Assembly: GCA_937958075.1 (NCBI GenBank)
Contig: CALFFB010000057.1
Coordinates: forward strand, 1 to 13,272
DNA from: an uncultured Geobacteraceae bacterium
Lineage (GTDB): Bacteria; Desulfobacterota; Desulfuromonadia; Desulfuromonadales; Geopsychrobacteraceae
Length of the DNA stretch: 13,272 nucleotides
Direction of reading: 5' to 3'
The notes beneath the pieces were generated by a model, which worked only from the letters and a program-made list of their open reading frames with translations, did not search any database and had not been told where the DNA came from. Both the position numbers and the translations under genes were made by a program. Below are positions 1 to 6,625 of this stretch, in pieces; the stretch's first letter is position 1; each line of letters opens with the position of its first letter.

Positions 1-42
1 AAAACAGGCGGGAACCCCATCGTGGAGTTTCCCGCCTGTTTT
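1..42 (-). terminator. Rho-independent terminator of hcp (works on both strands)
   Basis: A perfect 14-bp inverted repeat (1-14 with 29-42, AAAACAGGCGGGAA and its complement) encloses a 14-nt loop. Read on the minus strand, it lies 45 bp after the hcp stop and ends in TTTT. On the plus strand it ends in a longer T run (39-44), so it could also stop transcription arriving from the left. A smaller hairpin at 60-78 lies between it and hcp but has no T tract. Confidence 0.8.
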
Positions 43-87
43 TTCTACCAGCAAGCTAACGGGCAGTTTTTATGCCCGGCCGAATAT

Positions 88-1716
88 TTACTTACCCGCC
101 ATGATAGCGGCAACGTCGGTTGCTACATCACCGATGGGTTTGATATCGAAGTTCTCGACCAGTACCTTGGCGACATTGGGCGACAGAAAGGCCGGCAGTG
201 TGGGTCCAAGGCGGATGTGCTTGACGCCCAGGGCGAGCAGGGCCAGCAACACGACAACGGCTTTCTGCTCATACCAGGCGATATCGTAGGAGATGGGCAG
301 ATCGTTGATGTCGTCAAGCTCGAAGACCTCTTTGAGCTTCAGGGCAATATAGGCCAGTGAGTAGGAGTCGTTGCACTGACCGGCGTCGAGAACGCGGGGA
401 ATGCCGCCGATATCCCCCAGATTCAGTTTGTTGTAACGATACTTGGCGCAGCCGGCCGTAAGGATGACGGCATCCTGCGGCAGGGCTTCGGCCACGTCGG
501 TGAAGTAGCTGCGGGCAGGCTGGCGACCGTCGCAACCGGCCATGACGACAAAACGCTTGATGGCGCCGGTCTTGACCGCGTCAACGACCTTGTCCGCCAG
601 GGCCAGCACCTGGGCGTGGGCGAAACCGCCGACGATGGTTCCCTGCTCGATTTCTGTCGGCGGAGCACAGGTCTTGGCCTGGGCGATGATGGCGGAAAAG
701 TCCTTGGCGCCACCTTCGGGACGATCAGCAATATGGGGTGACCCCGGCCAGCCGGCCATACCGGTCGTATAGATGCGGTCCTTGTAGGCGTCCTTGACCG
801 GAGTGATACAGTTGGTGGTCATGAGGATCGGCCCGTTGAAGGAGGCAAATTCCTTGTCCTGCTTCCACCAGGCGTTGCCGTAGTTACCGACAAAATGCTC
901 GTATTTCTTGAAGGCCGGATAATAGTTGGCCGGCAGCATCTCACTGTGGGTGTAGACATCGACACCGGTGCCTTCGGTCTGCTTGAGCAGCTCTTCCATG
1001 TCCTTGAGGTCATGGCCGGAAATGAGGATACCGGGATTGTTGCGTACGCCGATATTGACGGAGGTAATTTCCGGATTGCCGTAGGTTGTGGTATTGGCTT
1101 CGTCCAGCAGGGCCATGGTGGTGACAGCGGTCTCACCACACTTCATGACCTGACCGATCATCTCATCGACACTTAAGTCACGGGTGGTTGAGGCCAGGGC
1201 CTGGACCATGAAGTCATAGATTTCCGGCTTTTCAAAACCGAGCATGGCGGCATGGTCGGCATAGGCTGCCATGCCCTTGAGGCCGTAGATGAGCAGTTCA
1301 CGCAGGGAACGGACATCTTCATTCGGCTGGGACAGCACGCCAACCTCGGCGGCCTTGGCGGCGAACTGGGCTTCGGAACCGTTCCAGTTGACGGCATCCA
1401 GGTCGCTGCTGAAGCCGATGGCGCTTTTCAACGCGTCGCGTTTGGCGATGGCGGTCTTGATCAGTTCGGTGATCCGGGCGTTGTCAAAGTTGGCGTTGGT
1501 GATGGTGGCGAAAAAGCCCTGGCAGATGAACAGACCAACGGACGGATCAAGCTTGTTCTGTTTTTTGGCTTCCTCGGCAACGACGGCCAGGCCCTTGAGG
1601 GTAAACACCAGCAGATCCTGCAGGCCGGCGGTATCGTCTTTTTTGCCGCAGACGCCGGCGATGGTGCATCCGGTTCCCTTGGCTGTCTCCTGACATTGAA
1701 AGCAGAACATACTCAT
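88..1716 (-). CDS. hcp: Hybrid cluster protein / hydroxylamine reductase, class I
   Basis: This is a full-length, 542-residue hybrid cluster protein, a cytoplasmic enzyme that reduces hydroxylamine in vitro and protects against nitric oxide. The N-terminal [4Fe-4S] ligands are C5, C8, C17 and C23, spaced C-x2-C-x8-C-x5-C, the short spacing of class I enzymes from strict anaerobes. All hybrid-cluster ligands seen in Desulfovibrio Hcp can be placed: H235, E259, C303, C395 (the persulfide cysteine), C423, C448 and E483, with K485 beside the last. The ATG at 1716 has AAGGAG (1725-1730) 8 nt upstream; a second ATG lies two codons in. It stands alone, with no hcr or ferredoxin-like reductase gene next to it, so its electron donor must be encoded elsewhere. 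It is transcribed divergently from the 1976-4905 operon across a shared control region. Confidence 0.97.
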   Translation of the reverse strand: MSMFCFQCQETAKGTGCTIAGVCGKKDDTAGLQDLLVFTLKGLAVVAEEAKKQNKLDPSVGLFICQGFFATITNANFDNARITELIKTAIAKRDALKSAIGFSSDLDAVNWNGSEAQFAAKAAEVGVLSQPNEDVRSLRELLIYGLKGMAAYADHAAMLGFEKPEIYDFMVQALASTTRDLSVDEMIGQVMKCGETAVTTMALLDEANTTTYGNPEITSVNIGVRNNPGILISGHDLKDMEELLKQTEGTGVDVYTHSEMLPANYYPAFKKYEHFVGNYGNAWWKQDKEFASFNGPILMTTNCITPVKDAYKDRIYTTGMAGWPGSPHIADRPEGGAKDFSAIIAQAKTCAPPTEIEQGTIVGGFAHAQVLALADKVVDAVKTGAIKRFVVMAGCDGRQPARSYFTDVAEALPQDAVILTAGCAKYRYNKLNLGDIGGIPRVLDAGQCNDSYSLAYIALKLKEVFELDDINDLPISYDIAWYEQKAVVVLLALLALGVKHIRLGPTLPAFLSPNVAKVLVENFDIKPIGDVATDVAAIMAGK

Positions 1717-1830
1717 GTGATTCTCTCCTTTGTTTGTGGTTGGTGAAACGTCTTGTCATGGGAGTCGCGAGCCCCCAGATCACGATGAAATCGAGCCCTG
1801 ACAGATGTATCGCGCTCCTTTGTTGCCGGC

Positions 1831-1872
1831 ATCCTTGCGCAGAACGGTGTTAAAAAAATTGACGCAGGTCAA
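1831..1872 (-). promoter_or_regulatory. Candidate hcp promoter with FNR/HcpR-type site
   Basis: A perfect palindrome TTGAC-GCAG-GTCAA lies at 1859-1872, which also fits the FNR/CRP-superfamily pattern TTGA-N6-TCAA. On the minus strand, exactly 22 bp separate it from AAGGAT (1831-1836), a poor -10 box that keeps the key A and T at positions 2 and 6. With a start near 1824 the site would be centred at -41.5, the class II activator position, and the leader would be about 108 nt. HcpR, a CRP/FNR relative, is known to control hcp in delta-proteobacteria; assigning this site to HcpR is inference. Confidence 0.6.
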
Positions 1873-1903
1873 ACTGTAACAAAAAAATATTTTTTTGCAG
1901 CTT

Positions 1904-1945
1904 TTGACCTGAATCAATTTCACAAAAAGTAAATATTTCTATAGT
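1904..1945 (+). promoter_or_regulatory. Candidate class II activator-dependent promoter of the binding protein/GTPase/ATPase operon
   Basis: The palindrome TTGA-CCTGAA-TCAA (1904-1917) is followed after exactly 22 bp by TATAGT (1940-1945), a good -10 box. With a start near 1952 the site is centred at -41.5, as for FNR- or CRP-type activators that replace the -35 contact. Its centre is 45 bp from the matching site on the hcp side, so the two divergent promoters look like targets of the same regulator. The region between the sites is very A/T rich. Confidence 0.65.
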
Positions 1946-1975
1946 CCGGGCAATTCATGACCAAAGGAGCGACAG

Positions 1976-3205
1976 ATGACAACTGTGCATCAGGATATGA
2001 CCATTAAAGAGATTTTGGAGCACTGGCCGCAGACCCTGGATGTTTTTATTGCCAACGGCTTCGAGAATTTCCGTGACGAAAAACAACGCAATGCCGTGGC
2101 TCCCTACCTGAAACTGGCACGCGCCGCACAGATGAAAAATTACGACCTCGATAATTTTATCCATCTGCTGCAACAGGCTGTTGATCATCAGGATCATCAC
2201 GCCGACGTCACCATGAAGAAAACGGAAAGTCCGGCAAGGGACATCAACATTGCCGGCCTGCTCCCCTGTCCGGTGCGCCTGCCGCTGCTGGAGCAGTTTG
2301 ACGCCTTTATCGAGGACTTTACCAGCCGCACCGGCCACCGGGTCAGCTACAAGCTCGAAGCGGCGTCCGTTGGCGCCGACTGGATTGCCGAAAACATCCG
2401 TGGTCTTGACGATGCGGACAAACTGCCGGACATCTTCCTTTCCGCCGGCTTTGAAACCTTCTTCGACCGGCAGACCATCGGCCGCTTCAAGGATCAGCAG
2501 GTTTTTGTCGATATCTGTCCGGCGGAGGCCAACAGGGACTTTGCCGGTCTGCAGATCCGCGATCCAAAAGGCGATTATTCCATTATTGCCGCTGTGGCCG
2601 CCGTTTTCATGATCAATCACGATGTCCGCGGCGACCTGCCTGTCCCCCGCACCTGGAACGACCTTCTGCAGCCCGAATTCGCCCAGCAGGTGGCCCTGCC
2701 GGTGGGGGACTTTGACCTGTTCAACGCCATTCTTCTGGCCACGCACAAAGAGCATGGCGACGAGGGAATCAAAAAGCTCGCCGGGGCCATGCTTAAATCC
2801 ATGCACCCGTCACAGATGGTGAAAAACGCCAAACGCGTCAACGAGGCCAAGCCCTATGTGACCATCATGCCCTACTTCTTTACCAAAATGGCGCGCATGG
2901 TACCCGGGCTGGAGATCATCTGGCCTGAAGACGGCGCCATCGTCAGCCCGGTGTTCATGCTGACCAAACGTTCCAGCCTGGAGAAGACCCGTCCCATCGC
3001 CGAATTTCTGAGCGGCAAGGACGTCGGCGAAATTCTCGCCCAGAAGGGGCTGTTCCCCTCCCTGCATCCTGAGGTTGACAACCAGCTGCAGGGGGAACAT
3101 CCGTGGAAATGGATCGGCTGGGATTACATCTACCAGCAGGACATCGGTGAGTTGATCCACACTACCAACAAACTGTTTGAATCCACTCTCGGACTGCAAG
3201 AATAG
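1976..3205 (+). CDS. Cytoplasmic solute-binding-protein-like protein with N-terminal DUF1858-like domain
   Basis: The 409-residue protein has two parts. Residues 5-70 resemble the DUF1858 helical domain (MTIKEILEHWPQTLDVFIANGF), but without the cysteines that usually close that domain. Residues 95-400 resemble the type 2 periplasmic binding fold of Fe3+-type ABC binding proteins (AfuA/FbpA group); PRTWNDLLQPEF at 224-235 and WPEDGAIVSPVF at 316-327 are typical patches. A His-rich linker (DHQDHHAD, 70-77) joins them. There is no signal peptide, lipobox or membrane segment, so it should stay in the cytoplasm, which is unusual for this fold. AAGGAG (1964-1969) sits 6 nt before the ATG. It is the first gene of a tight operon with the GTPase (9 bp downstream) and the ABC ATPase. 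The ligand is unknown; a metal ion, chelate or oxyanion is plausible. Confidence 0.8.
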   Translation: MTTVHQDMTIKEILEHWPQTLDVFIANGFENFRDEKQRNAVAPYLKLARAAQMKNYDLDNFIHLLQQAVDHQDHHADVTMKKTESPARDINIAGLLPCPVRLPLLEQFDAFIEDFTSRTGHRVSYKLEAASVGADWIAENIRGLDDADKLPDIFLSAGFETFFDRQTIGRFKDQQVFVDICPAEANRDFAGLQIRDPKGDYSIIAAVAAVFMINHDVRGDLPVPRTWNDLLQPEFAQQVALPVGDFDLFNAILLATHKEHGDEGIKKLAGAMLKSMHPSQMVKNAKRVNEAKPYVTIMPYFFTKMARMVPGLEIIWPEDGAIVSPVFMLTKRSSLEKTRPIAEFLSGKDVGEILAQKGLFPSLHPEVDNQLQGEHPWKWIGWDYIYQQDIGELIHTTNKLFESTLGLQE

Positions 3206-3214
3206 GCAAACGAC

Positions 3215-3904
3215 ATGCGATTTCTGACTATATCAGGACCACCGTCCGCCGGAAAAACCTCCGTCATCCTGCGCGTTATCGAAGCCCTGCAGGCCCGCCA
3301 GCGCAAGATCGGCGTGGTCAAGTTCGACTGTCTGCTCACCGAAGATGACAAGCGCTATGCGCAAAAAGGGGTGCTGGTCAAAAAAGGCCTGTCCGGTGCC
3401 CTCTGCCCCGACCATTATTTTGTCAGCAATATCGAGGCCTGTGTCGCCTGGGGCATGGAGAACGGCTGTGATTACCTGATCAGCGAAAGCGCCGGCCTGT
3501 GCAACCGCTGCTCGCCGCACATCAACGACATCACCGCCGTGTGCGTCATCGACAACTTAAGCGGCGTCAACACCCCGCGCAAGATCGGCCCCATGCTCAA
3601 ATCCGCCGACATTGTCGTTATCACCAAGGGGGACATCGTTTCCCAGGCCGAGCGTGAAGTGTTCGCCTCACGGGTCAAGCAGGTCAACCCCGGCGCCGTC
3701 ATCATGAACATCAACGGCATCACCGGACAGGGCGCTTTTGAGTTGACCAGCCTGTTCGAGTCGGCCTCCGACATCACCACCCTGAAAGGCCGCACCCTGC
3801 GCTTTTCCATGCCGGCGGCCCTGTGTTCCTACTGCCTTGGCGAAACCCGCATCGGCGACGAATACCAGACCGGCAACGTGCGCAAGATGGACATGGAGGG
3901 TTGA
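3215..3904 (+). CDS. HypB-like P-loop GTPase with two CxxC pairs
   Basis: The 229-residue protein belongs to the SIMIBI P-loop class and most resembles the nickel-insertion GTPases HypB and UreG. The Walker A loop is GPPSAGKT (8-15), and TKGD (137-140) sits where the guanine-specificity NKxD motif is expected. ESAGLCNRCSPH (91-102) occupies the place of the conserved acidic/switch strand and carries C96-x2-C99; a second pair, C204-x2-C207, lies near the C terminus. Together these could bind a metal or an Fe-S cluster. It is not a standard HypB: the usual His-rich N terminus is missing and no hydrogenase genes are nearby. It starts 9 bp after the binding-protein stop with only a weak AGG upstream, which suggests translational coupling. 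By position it probably couples GTP hydrolysis to metal or cofactor handling with its two neighbours; the substrate is unknown. Confidence 0.75.
   Translation: MRFLTISGPPSAGKTSVILRVIEALQARQRKIGVVKFDCLLTEDDKRYAQKGVLVKKGLSGALCPDHYFVSNIEACVAWGMENGCDYLISESAGLCNRCSPHINDITAVCVIDNLSGVNTPRKIGPMLKSADIVVITKGDIVSQAEREVFASRVKQVNPGAVIMNINGITGQGAFELTSLFESASDITTLKGRTLRFSMPAALCSYCLGETRIGDEYQTGNVRKMDMEG
3895..3900 (+). promoter_or_regulatory. Ribosome-binding site that decides the ATPase start
   Basis: GGAGGG lies inside the last codons of the GTPase gene. It is 9 nt before the TTG at 3910 but directly abuts the TTG at 3901, so it favours 3910 as the start of the ATPase. No ATG is available in this region, and the upstream GTG at 3823 lies deep inside the GTPase gene. 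Confidence 0.6.
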
Positions 3905-3909
3905 TCGTA

Positions 3910-4905
3910 TTGAAACAGCACCTCTATCAGCAACCACTGGCTGCGGTCCTGGCTGAGCATCCCTATATCGAGGATTTCCTCACCTCCTTCGGACTGACGG
4001 TGAAACCCGAGACAATCTCCCTGCAGGAATTTCTCGACCATCTGAATCCCGACCTGCTGGAGGACCTCGGCCTGAGCCGTGAACAGCTGGCACACAACCT
4101 GGATGAGTTCCTCGCCGGCATGCTGGCGCTGCAGCAGCCTCTGGACAAGGTCACCTCCCTGACCATCATCGGCGGTCGCAACAAATCCGGGGAAGCAGAA
4201 AACCTGGAACTGACCCTGCAGCCGGGGGAAGTGACCTGTATCGTCGGCCCCACCGGCTCCGGCAAAAGCCGTCTGCTCGCCGATATCGAATGGGTCGCCC
4301 AGGGAGACACGCCGACGGGTCGCAAGATCCTCATCAACGGCCAGGTTCCGGACAGCCAGTGGCGCTTTTCCACCGAACACAAGCTGGTGGCGCAACTGTC
4401 CCAGAACATGAACTTTGTCATGGATTTGAGCGCCGAAGACTTTATCCGCATGCACGCTGAAAGTCGTCTGGTTACCGATCCGGAGGCCAGGGTCCGGCAG
4501 ATCCTTGAGCAGGCCAACCTGCTCGCCGGGGAGCAGTTCCGTCCCGACACGCCGGTGACCTCCTTAAGCGGTGGCCAGTCTCGGGCGCTGATGATTGCCG
4601 ACATGGCTTTCTTGAGCACCTCGCCCATCGCCCTCATCGATGAAATCGAAAACGCCGGTATCGACCGCAAAAAAGCCCTTGATCTTCTGATTCGTGAAGA
4701 AAAGATCGTGCTCATGGCAACCCACGACCCGATCCTGGCCCTGATGGGGGACCGCCGCCTGGTCATCAAAAACGGCGGCATCAGTCACATCATTGAGGCC
4801 AGCGCCGCCGAGCGGCGCAATCTGGTCGAGCTCGAAGCCCTCGACAACCGCCTGCTGGCCTTGCGAAACCGGATTCGCGCCGGGGAAACCCTGGAGCAGA
4901 TTTGA
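3910..4905 (+). CDS. ABC-type ATPase with DUF1858-like N-terminal domain, no permease partner
   Basis: From a TTG start the protein has 331 residues; TTG at 3901, overlapping the previous stop as TTGA, would add three. Residues 1-75 form a helical region whose opening (PLAAVLAEHPYIEDFLTSFGL, split around residue 9-29) follows the DUF1858 pattern of the operon's first protein. Residues 83-300 are a complete ABC nucleotide-binding domain: Walker A GPTGSGKS (113-120), Q-loop near Q162/Q165, signature LSGGQSRA (219-226), Walker B ALIDE (241-245), D-loop AGID (249-252) and switch histidine H272 in MATHD. No transmembrane segment is present, and no permease gene lies in the operon. It may therefore work with a distant permease or as a soluble ATPase in a cytosolic complex. 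The nucleotide-binding call is firm; the biological role is unknown. Confidence 0.85.
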   Translation: MKQHLYQQPLAAVLAEHPYIEDFLTSFGLTVKPETISLQEFLDHLNPDLLEDLGLSREQLAHNLDEFLAGMLALQQPLDKVTSLTIIGGRNKSGEAENLELTLQPGEVTCIVGPTGSGKSRLLADIEWVAQGDTPTGRKILINGQVPDSQWRFSTEHKLVAQLSQNMNFVMDLSAEDFIRMHAESRLVTDPEARVRQILEQANLLAGEQFRPDTPVTSLSGGQSRALMIADMAFLSTSPIALIDEIENAGIDRKKALDLLIREEKIVLMATHDPILALMGDRRLVIKNGGISHIIEASAAERRNLVELEALDNRLLALRNRIRAGETLEQI

Positions 4906-4955
4906 CAACAGATGCTGATCTGATATCGCCTTCAACTACAAACAGGCTGGGGGTT

Positions 4956-5046
4956 GGGGTATTCATAACAAGGGCGTCAAGTCGCCTGGATGGCGACTTT
5001 CGAGCGGCCATGGATGGCGCAAAGTGTCCCTTGGAATGAGTACCCC
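4956..5046 (+). repeat. Structured repeat, copy A (three-way junction)
   Basis: An outer stem pairs 4956-4974 with 5028-5046 (16 of 19 Watson-Crick pairs, one further G-T pair and one 2x2 purine-rich internal loop). It encloses two hairpins: 4980-4998 (AGTCGCC, loop TGGAT, GGCGACT) and 5004-5020 (loop TGGA, one bulged G at 5007). A second copy at 12968-13073 keeps the core almost identical and the outer stem paired with different bases. It lies between the ATPase stop and the zinc-ribbon gene, with no terminator visible before it, so it could be transcribed as the 3' end of the operon or as the leader of the next gene. Its function is unknown. Confidence 0.75.
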
Positions 5047-5090
5047 AGGCCCCGGCCCACAACGAAAATTAATCAACAAGGAGAACAACG

Positions 5091-5333
5091 ATGCACGATG
5101 GCTGCGGAGGAAGTTTTATCAATGGCTCACAGGTGGTCGACAAACTGCGGATGATGGGATTTTCACGGCACCGCCTGCCGCTGGAGGTGAACCTGGTCTG
5201 TAGCGGCTGCGATCAATCCTTCGTCATGGAGACCCTGGAAAGTCGCTGCCCCCATTGCGGTATGGTCTACGGTGTAACCCCCTGCCATGCCCATGATACG
5301 AAAAGCATCCAGCCCGCCGGGGTCAATTATTAA
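5091..5333 (+). CDS. Small zinc-ribbon protein of unknown function
   Basis: The predicted protein has 80 residues and a four-cysteine zinc knuckle, C37-x2-C40 and C53-x2-C56, followed by C65-H-A-H68 and preceded by a lone C5. There is no signal peptide or membrane segment. AAGGAG (5078-5083) lies 7 nt before the ATG, which supports a real gene, as does the clean cysteine spacing. I do not recognise the family. It follows the binding protein/GTPase/ATPase operon on the same strand after 185 bp that contain structured repeat copy A, so it may or may not belong to that transcript. It converges with the PilZ gene, leaving 29 bp between the stops. Confidence 0.7.
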   Translation: MHDGCGGSFINGSQVVDKLRMMGFSRHRLPLEVNLVCSGCDQSFVMETLESRCPHCGMVYGVTPCHAHDTKSIQPAGVNY

Positions 5334-5362
5334 CGGCGAAACGCAATCCCGATGGCAGGGAA

Positions 5363-6022
5363 TCAGGGCTCGACAGGCAGGTCACGACTCTTGTCGAGGA
5401 TGAACTGCCAGAGGATATCGCGCGTTGTTTCGTCAAGCTGGCGGAAGTGAACACCGGCGGTATGTTCGCGGTTGTCGTTCGGGGTGCCCCCCTGTCGCGC
5501 CCAGCAGATTTCACCGGTAATTTTGATCAGCTGCTGTTGGCCCGGCAGCTTGAAGGACAGGGTCATGGATGTTTTCACCCGCGGCAGGGGATAAGTTTTG
5601 GCGACCTCAACGCAGACCCCGTCCATGCTGACATTATAGACGGCTCCGGGACATTCCTGCTGGGAGTAGCCCAGACGGGCGAGAATCGGTTCAGGAAAAG
5701 TGTAGCGGAAATGATCACGGGCGCCGGCCATCATGCCCTGGAGGACCTGCAGGAATTTCTCGATACTGCGCTGACTCGCCTCGGAGGACGCACTGTTGCC
5801 TTTCAGACTGTTGCGCTCCTCAATGGCCTCGTCAAGCAGTTTGCGATAGCGAAAAAAACGTCTGAGCAGGTCGTTGCGCTCAAAGGTAAAGCCATTGGAG
5901 GACACCAGAACATTGGCCACCGGAACAGTGGCGTGGCAGTGCTCGCACTCCACCTCCTTGAGCTCGGCCAGGAGCACCGATTTAATGTATTCCTTGCATT
6001 CAGGACATTTCATCAGGAGCAT
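5363..6022 (-). CDS. PilZ-domain protein with N-terminal zinc ribbon (c-di-GMP receptor candidate)
   Basis: The 219-residue cytoplasmic protein starts with a zinc ribbon (C6-x2-C9 and C26-x2-C29), continues with a charged helical segment (about 48-98) and ends in a PilZ domain. Both c-di-GMP-binding motifs are present: RDHFR (102-106, the RxxxR motif) and NVSMDG (130-135, the N/DxSxxG motif). Cyclic-di-GMP binding is therefore likely, with output through the ribbon or helical part to an unknown partner. The ATG at 6022 has AAGG about 7 nt upstream; the ATG at 6013 has no ribosome-binding site. It is downstream of rplI but separated by a strong terminator, so it should have its own promoter in 6023-6098, where I found no convincing box. 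It is not a flagellar YcgR, which carries a different N-terminal domain. Confidence 0.85.
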   Translation of the reverse strand: MLLMKCPECKEYIKSVLLAELKEVECEHCHATVPVANVLVSSNGFTFERNDLLRRFFRYRKLLDEAIEERNSLKGNSASSEASQRSIEKFLQVLQGMMAGARDHFRYTFPEPILARLGYSQQECPGAVYNVSMDGVCVEVAKTYPLPRVKTSMTLSFKLPGQQQLIKITGEICWARQGGTPNDNREHTAGVHFRQLDETTRDILWQFILDKSRDLPVEP

Positions 6023-6098
6023 ACGAAAACCTTAAGTTCTACGTCCGGGTGCTTTACCATATTGGTCATAGACAAGCAAAAATCAAACGGCATTGCAA

Positions 6099-6140
6099 CG
6101 AAAAATAGCTGCAACGAAACATCGCTGCAGCTATTTTTCG
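6099..6140 (-). terminator. Terminator of the rpsF-rpsR-rplI operon
   Basis: A perfect 15-bp inverted repeat (6099-6113 with 6126-6140) around a 12-nt loop ends on the minus strand in TATTTTTCG. It lies 24 bp after the rplI stop. The A/T-rich outer half makes it symmetric, so it could stop transcription from either side. Confidence 0.8.
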
Positions 6141-6163
6141 GTTTCTGCTGATTAGAGCAAGCT

Positions 6164-6625
6164 TTAACCAGCTTCCTCTTCAGAGGCCACGGTCACTTTC
6201 AGCTCCGCAACGACCCCGGCATCAAGCTTGATCGGCACCGTATGCTCACCCAGGTTTTTGATCGGGTCGGGCAGTTGAATCTTTTTGCGGTCGATCTCAA
6301 CCCCGGCCTGCTTCAGATAGGTTTCAATGTCCATTGAGGTGACGGAACCGAAGAGCTTGCCCTCTTCGCCGGCACGCTGATGGAACAGGCAGGTCACCTT
6401 TTCAATACGCGCTTTAAGGGCATTGGCATCATTGGTGACTTTTTCGAGCTTGCGCGCCAGCTGGCGCTTCTGGTGTTCAAGCTCCTTGACATTGCGGGCG
6501 TTGGCGTAGTGGGCAAAGCCCTGGGGCACCAGATAGTTTCTGGCGTAACCCGCCTTGACGGAAACAATATCGCCGATGGTGCCAAGACCATCAACATTTT
6601 CTCTTAAAATAACATCGGTATTCAT
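6164..6625 (-). CDS. rplI: 50S ribosomal protein L9 (bL9)
   Basis: The 153-residue protein has the usual length of bL9 and its N-terminal RNA-binding signature, GDIVSVKAGYARNYLVPQG (18-36). The long connecting helix (about 40-75) and the C-terminal domain follow. L9 binds 23S rRNA near the L1 stalk base and supports reading-frame fidelity. The ATG follows GGAGG and starts 24 bp after the rpsR stop, so it is the last gene of the rpsF-rpsR-rplI transcript. In Geobacter a DUF2232 membrane-protein gene often lies between rpsR and rplI and dnaB follows rplI; neither is present here. Confidence 0.97.
   Translation of the reverse strand: MNTDVILRENVDGLGTIGDIVSVKAGYARNYLVPQGFAHYANARNVKELEHQKRQLARKLEKVTNDANALKARIEKVTCLFHQRAGEEGKLFGSVTSMDIETYLKQAGVEIDRKKIQLPDPIKNLGEHTVPIKLDAGVVAELKVTVASEEEAG

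Noticed and set aside
60..78. Hairpin CGGGCA/TGCCCG just after hcp as a terminator
   Set aside because: It has only a 6-bp stem and no T tract; the 14-bp hairpin at 1-42 is far better.
1955..2806. Long minus-strand reading frame opposite the binding-protein gene
   Set aside because: It is a high-GC antisense shadow; the plus-strand protein has recognisable domains and its own ribosome-binding site.
3823..3909. GTG start of the ABC ATPase inside the GTPase gene
   Set aside because: It overlaps the GTPase by 82 bp, the added residues are Arg/Pro/Gly-rich shadow sequence, and the ribosome-binding site at 3895-3900 fits the TTG at 3910.
4909..4922. CAGAT/ATCTG hairpin after the ATPase as a terminator
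   Set aside because: It has a 5-bp, A/T-containing stem with no T tract.
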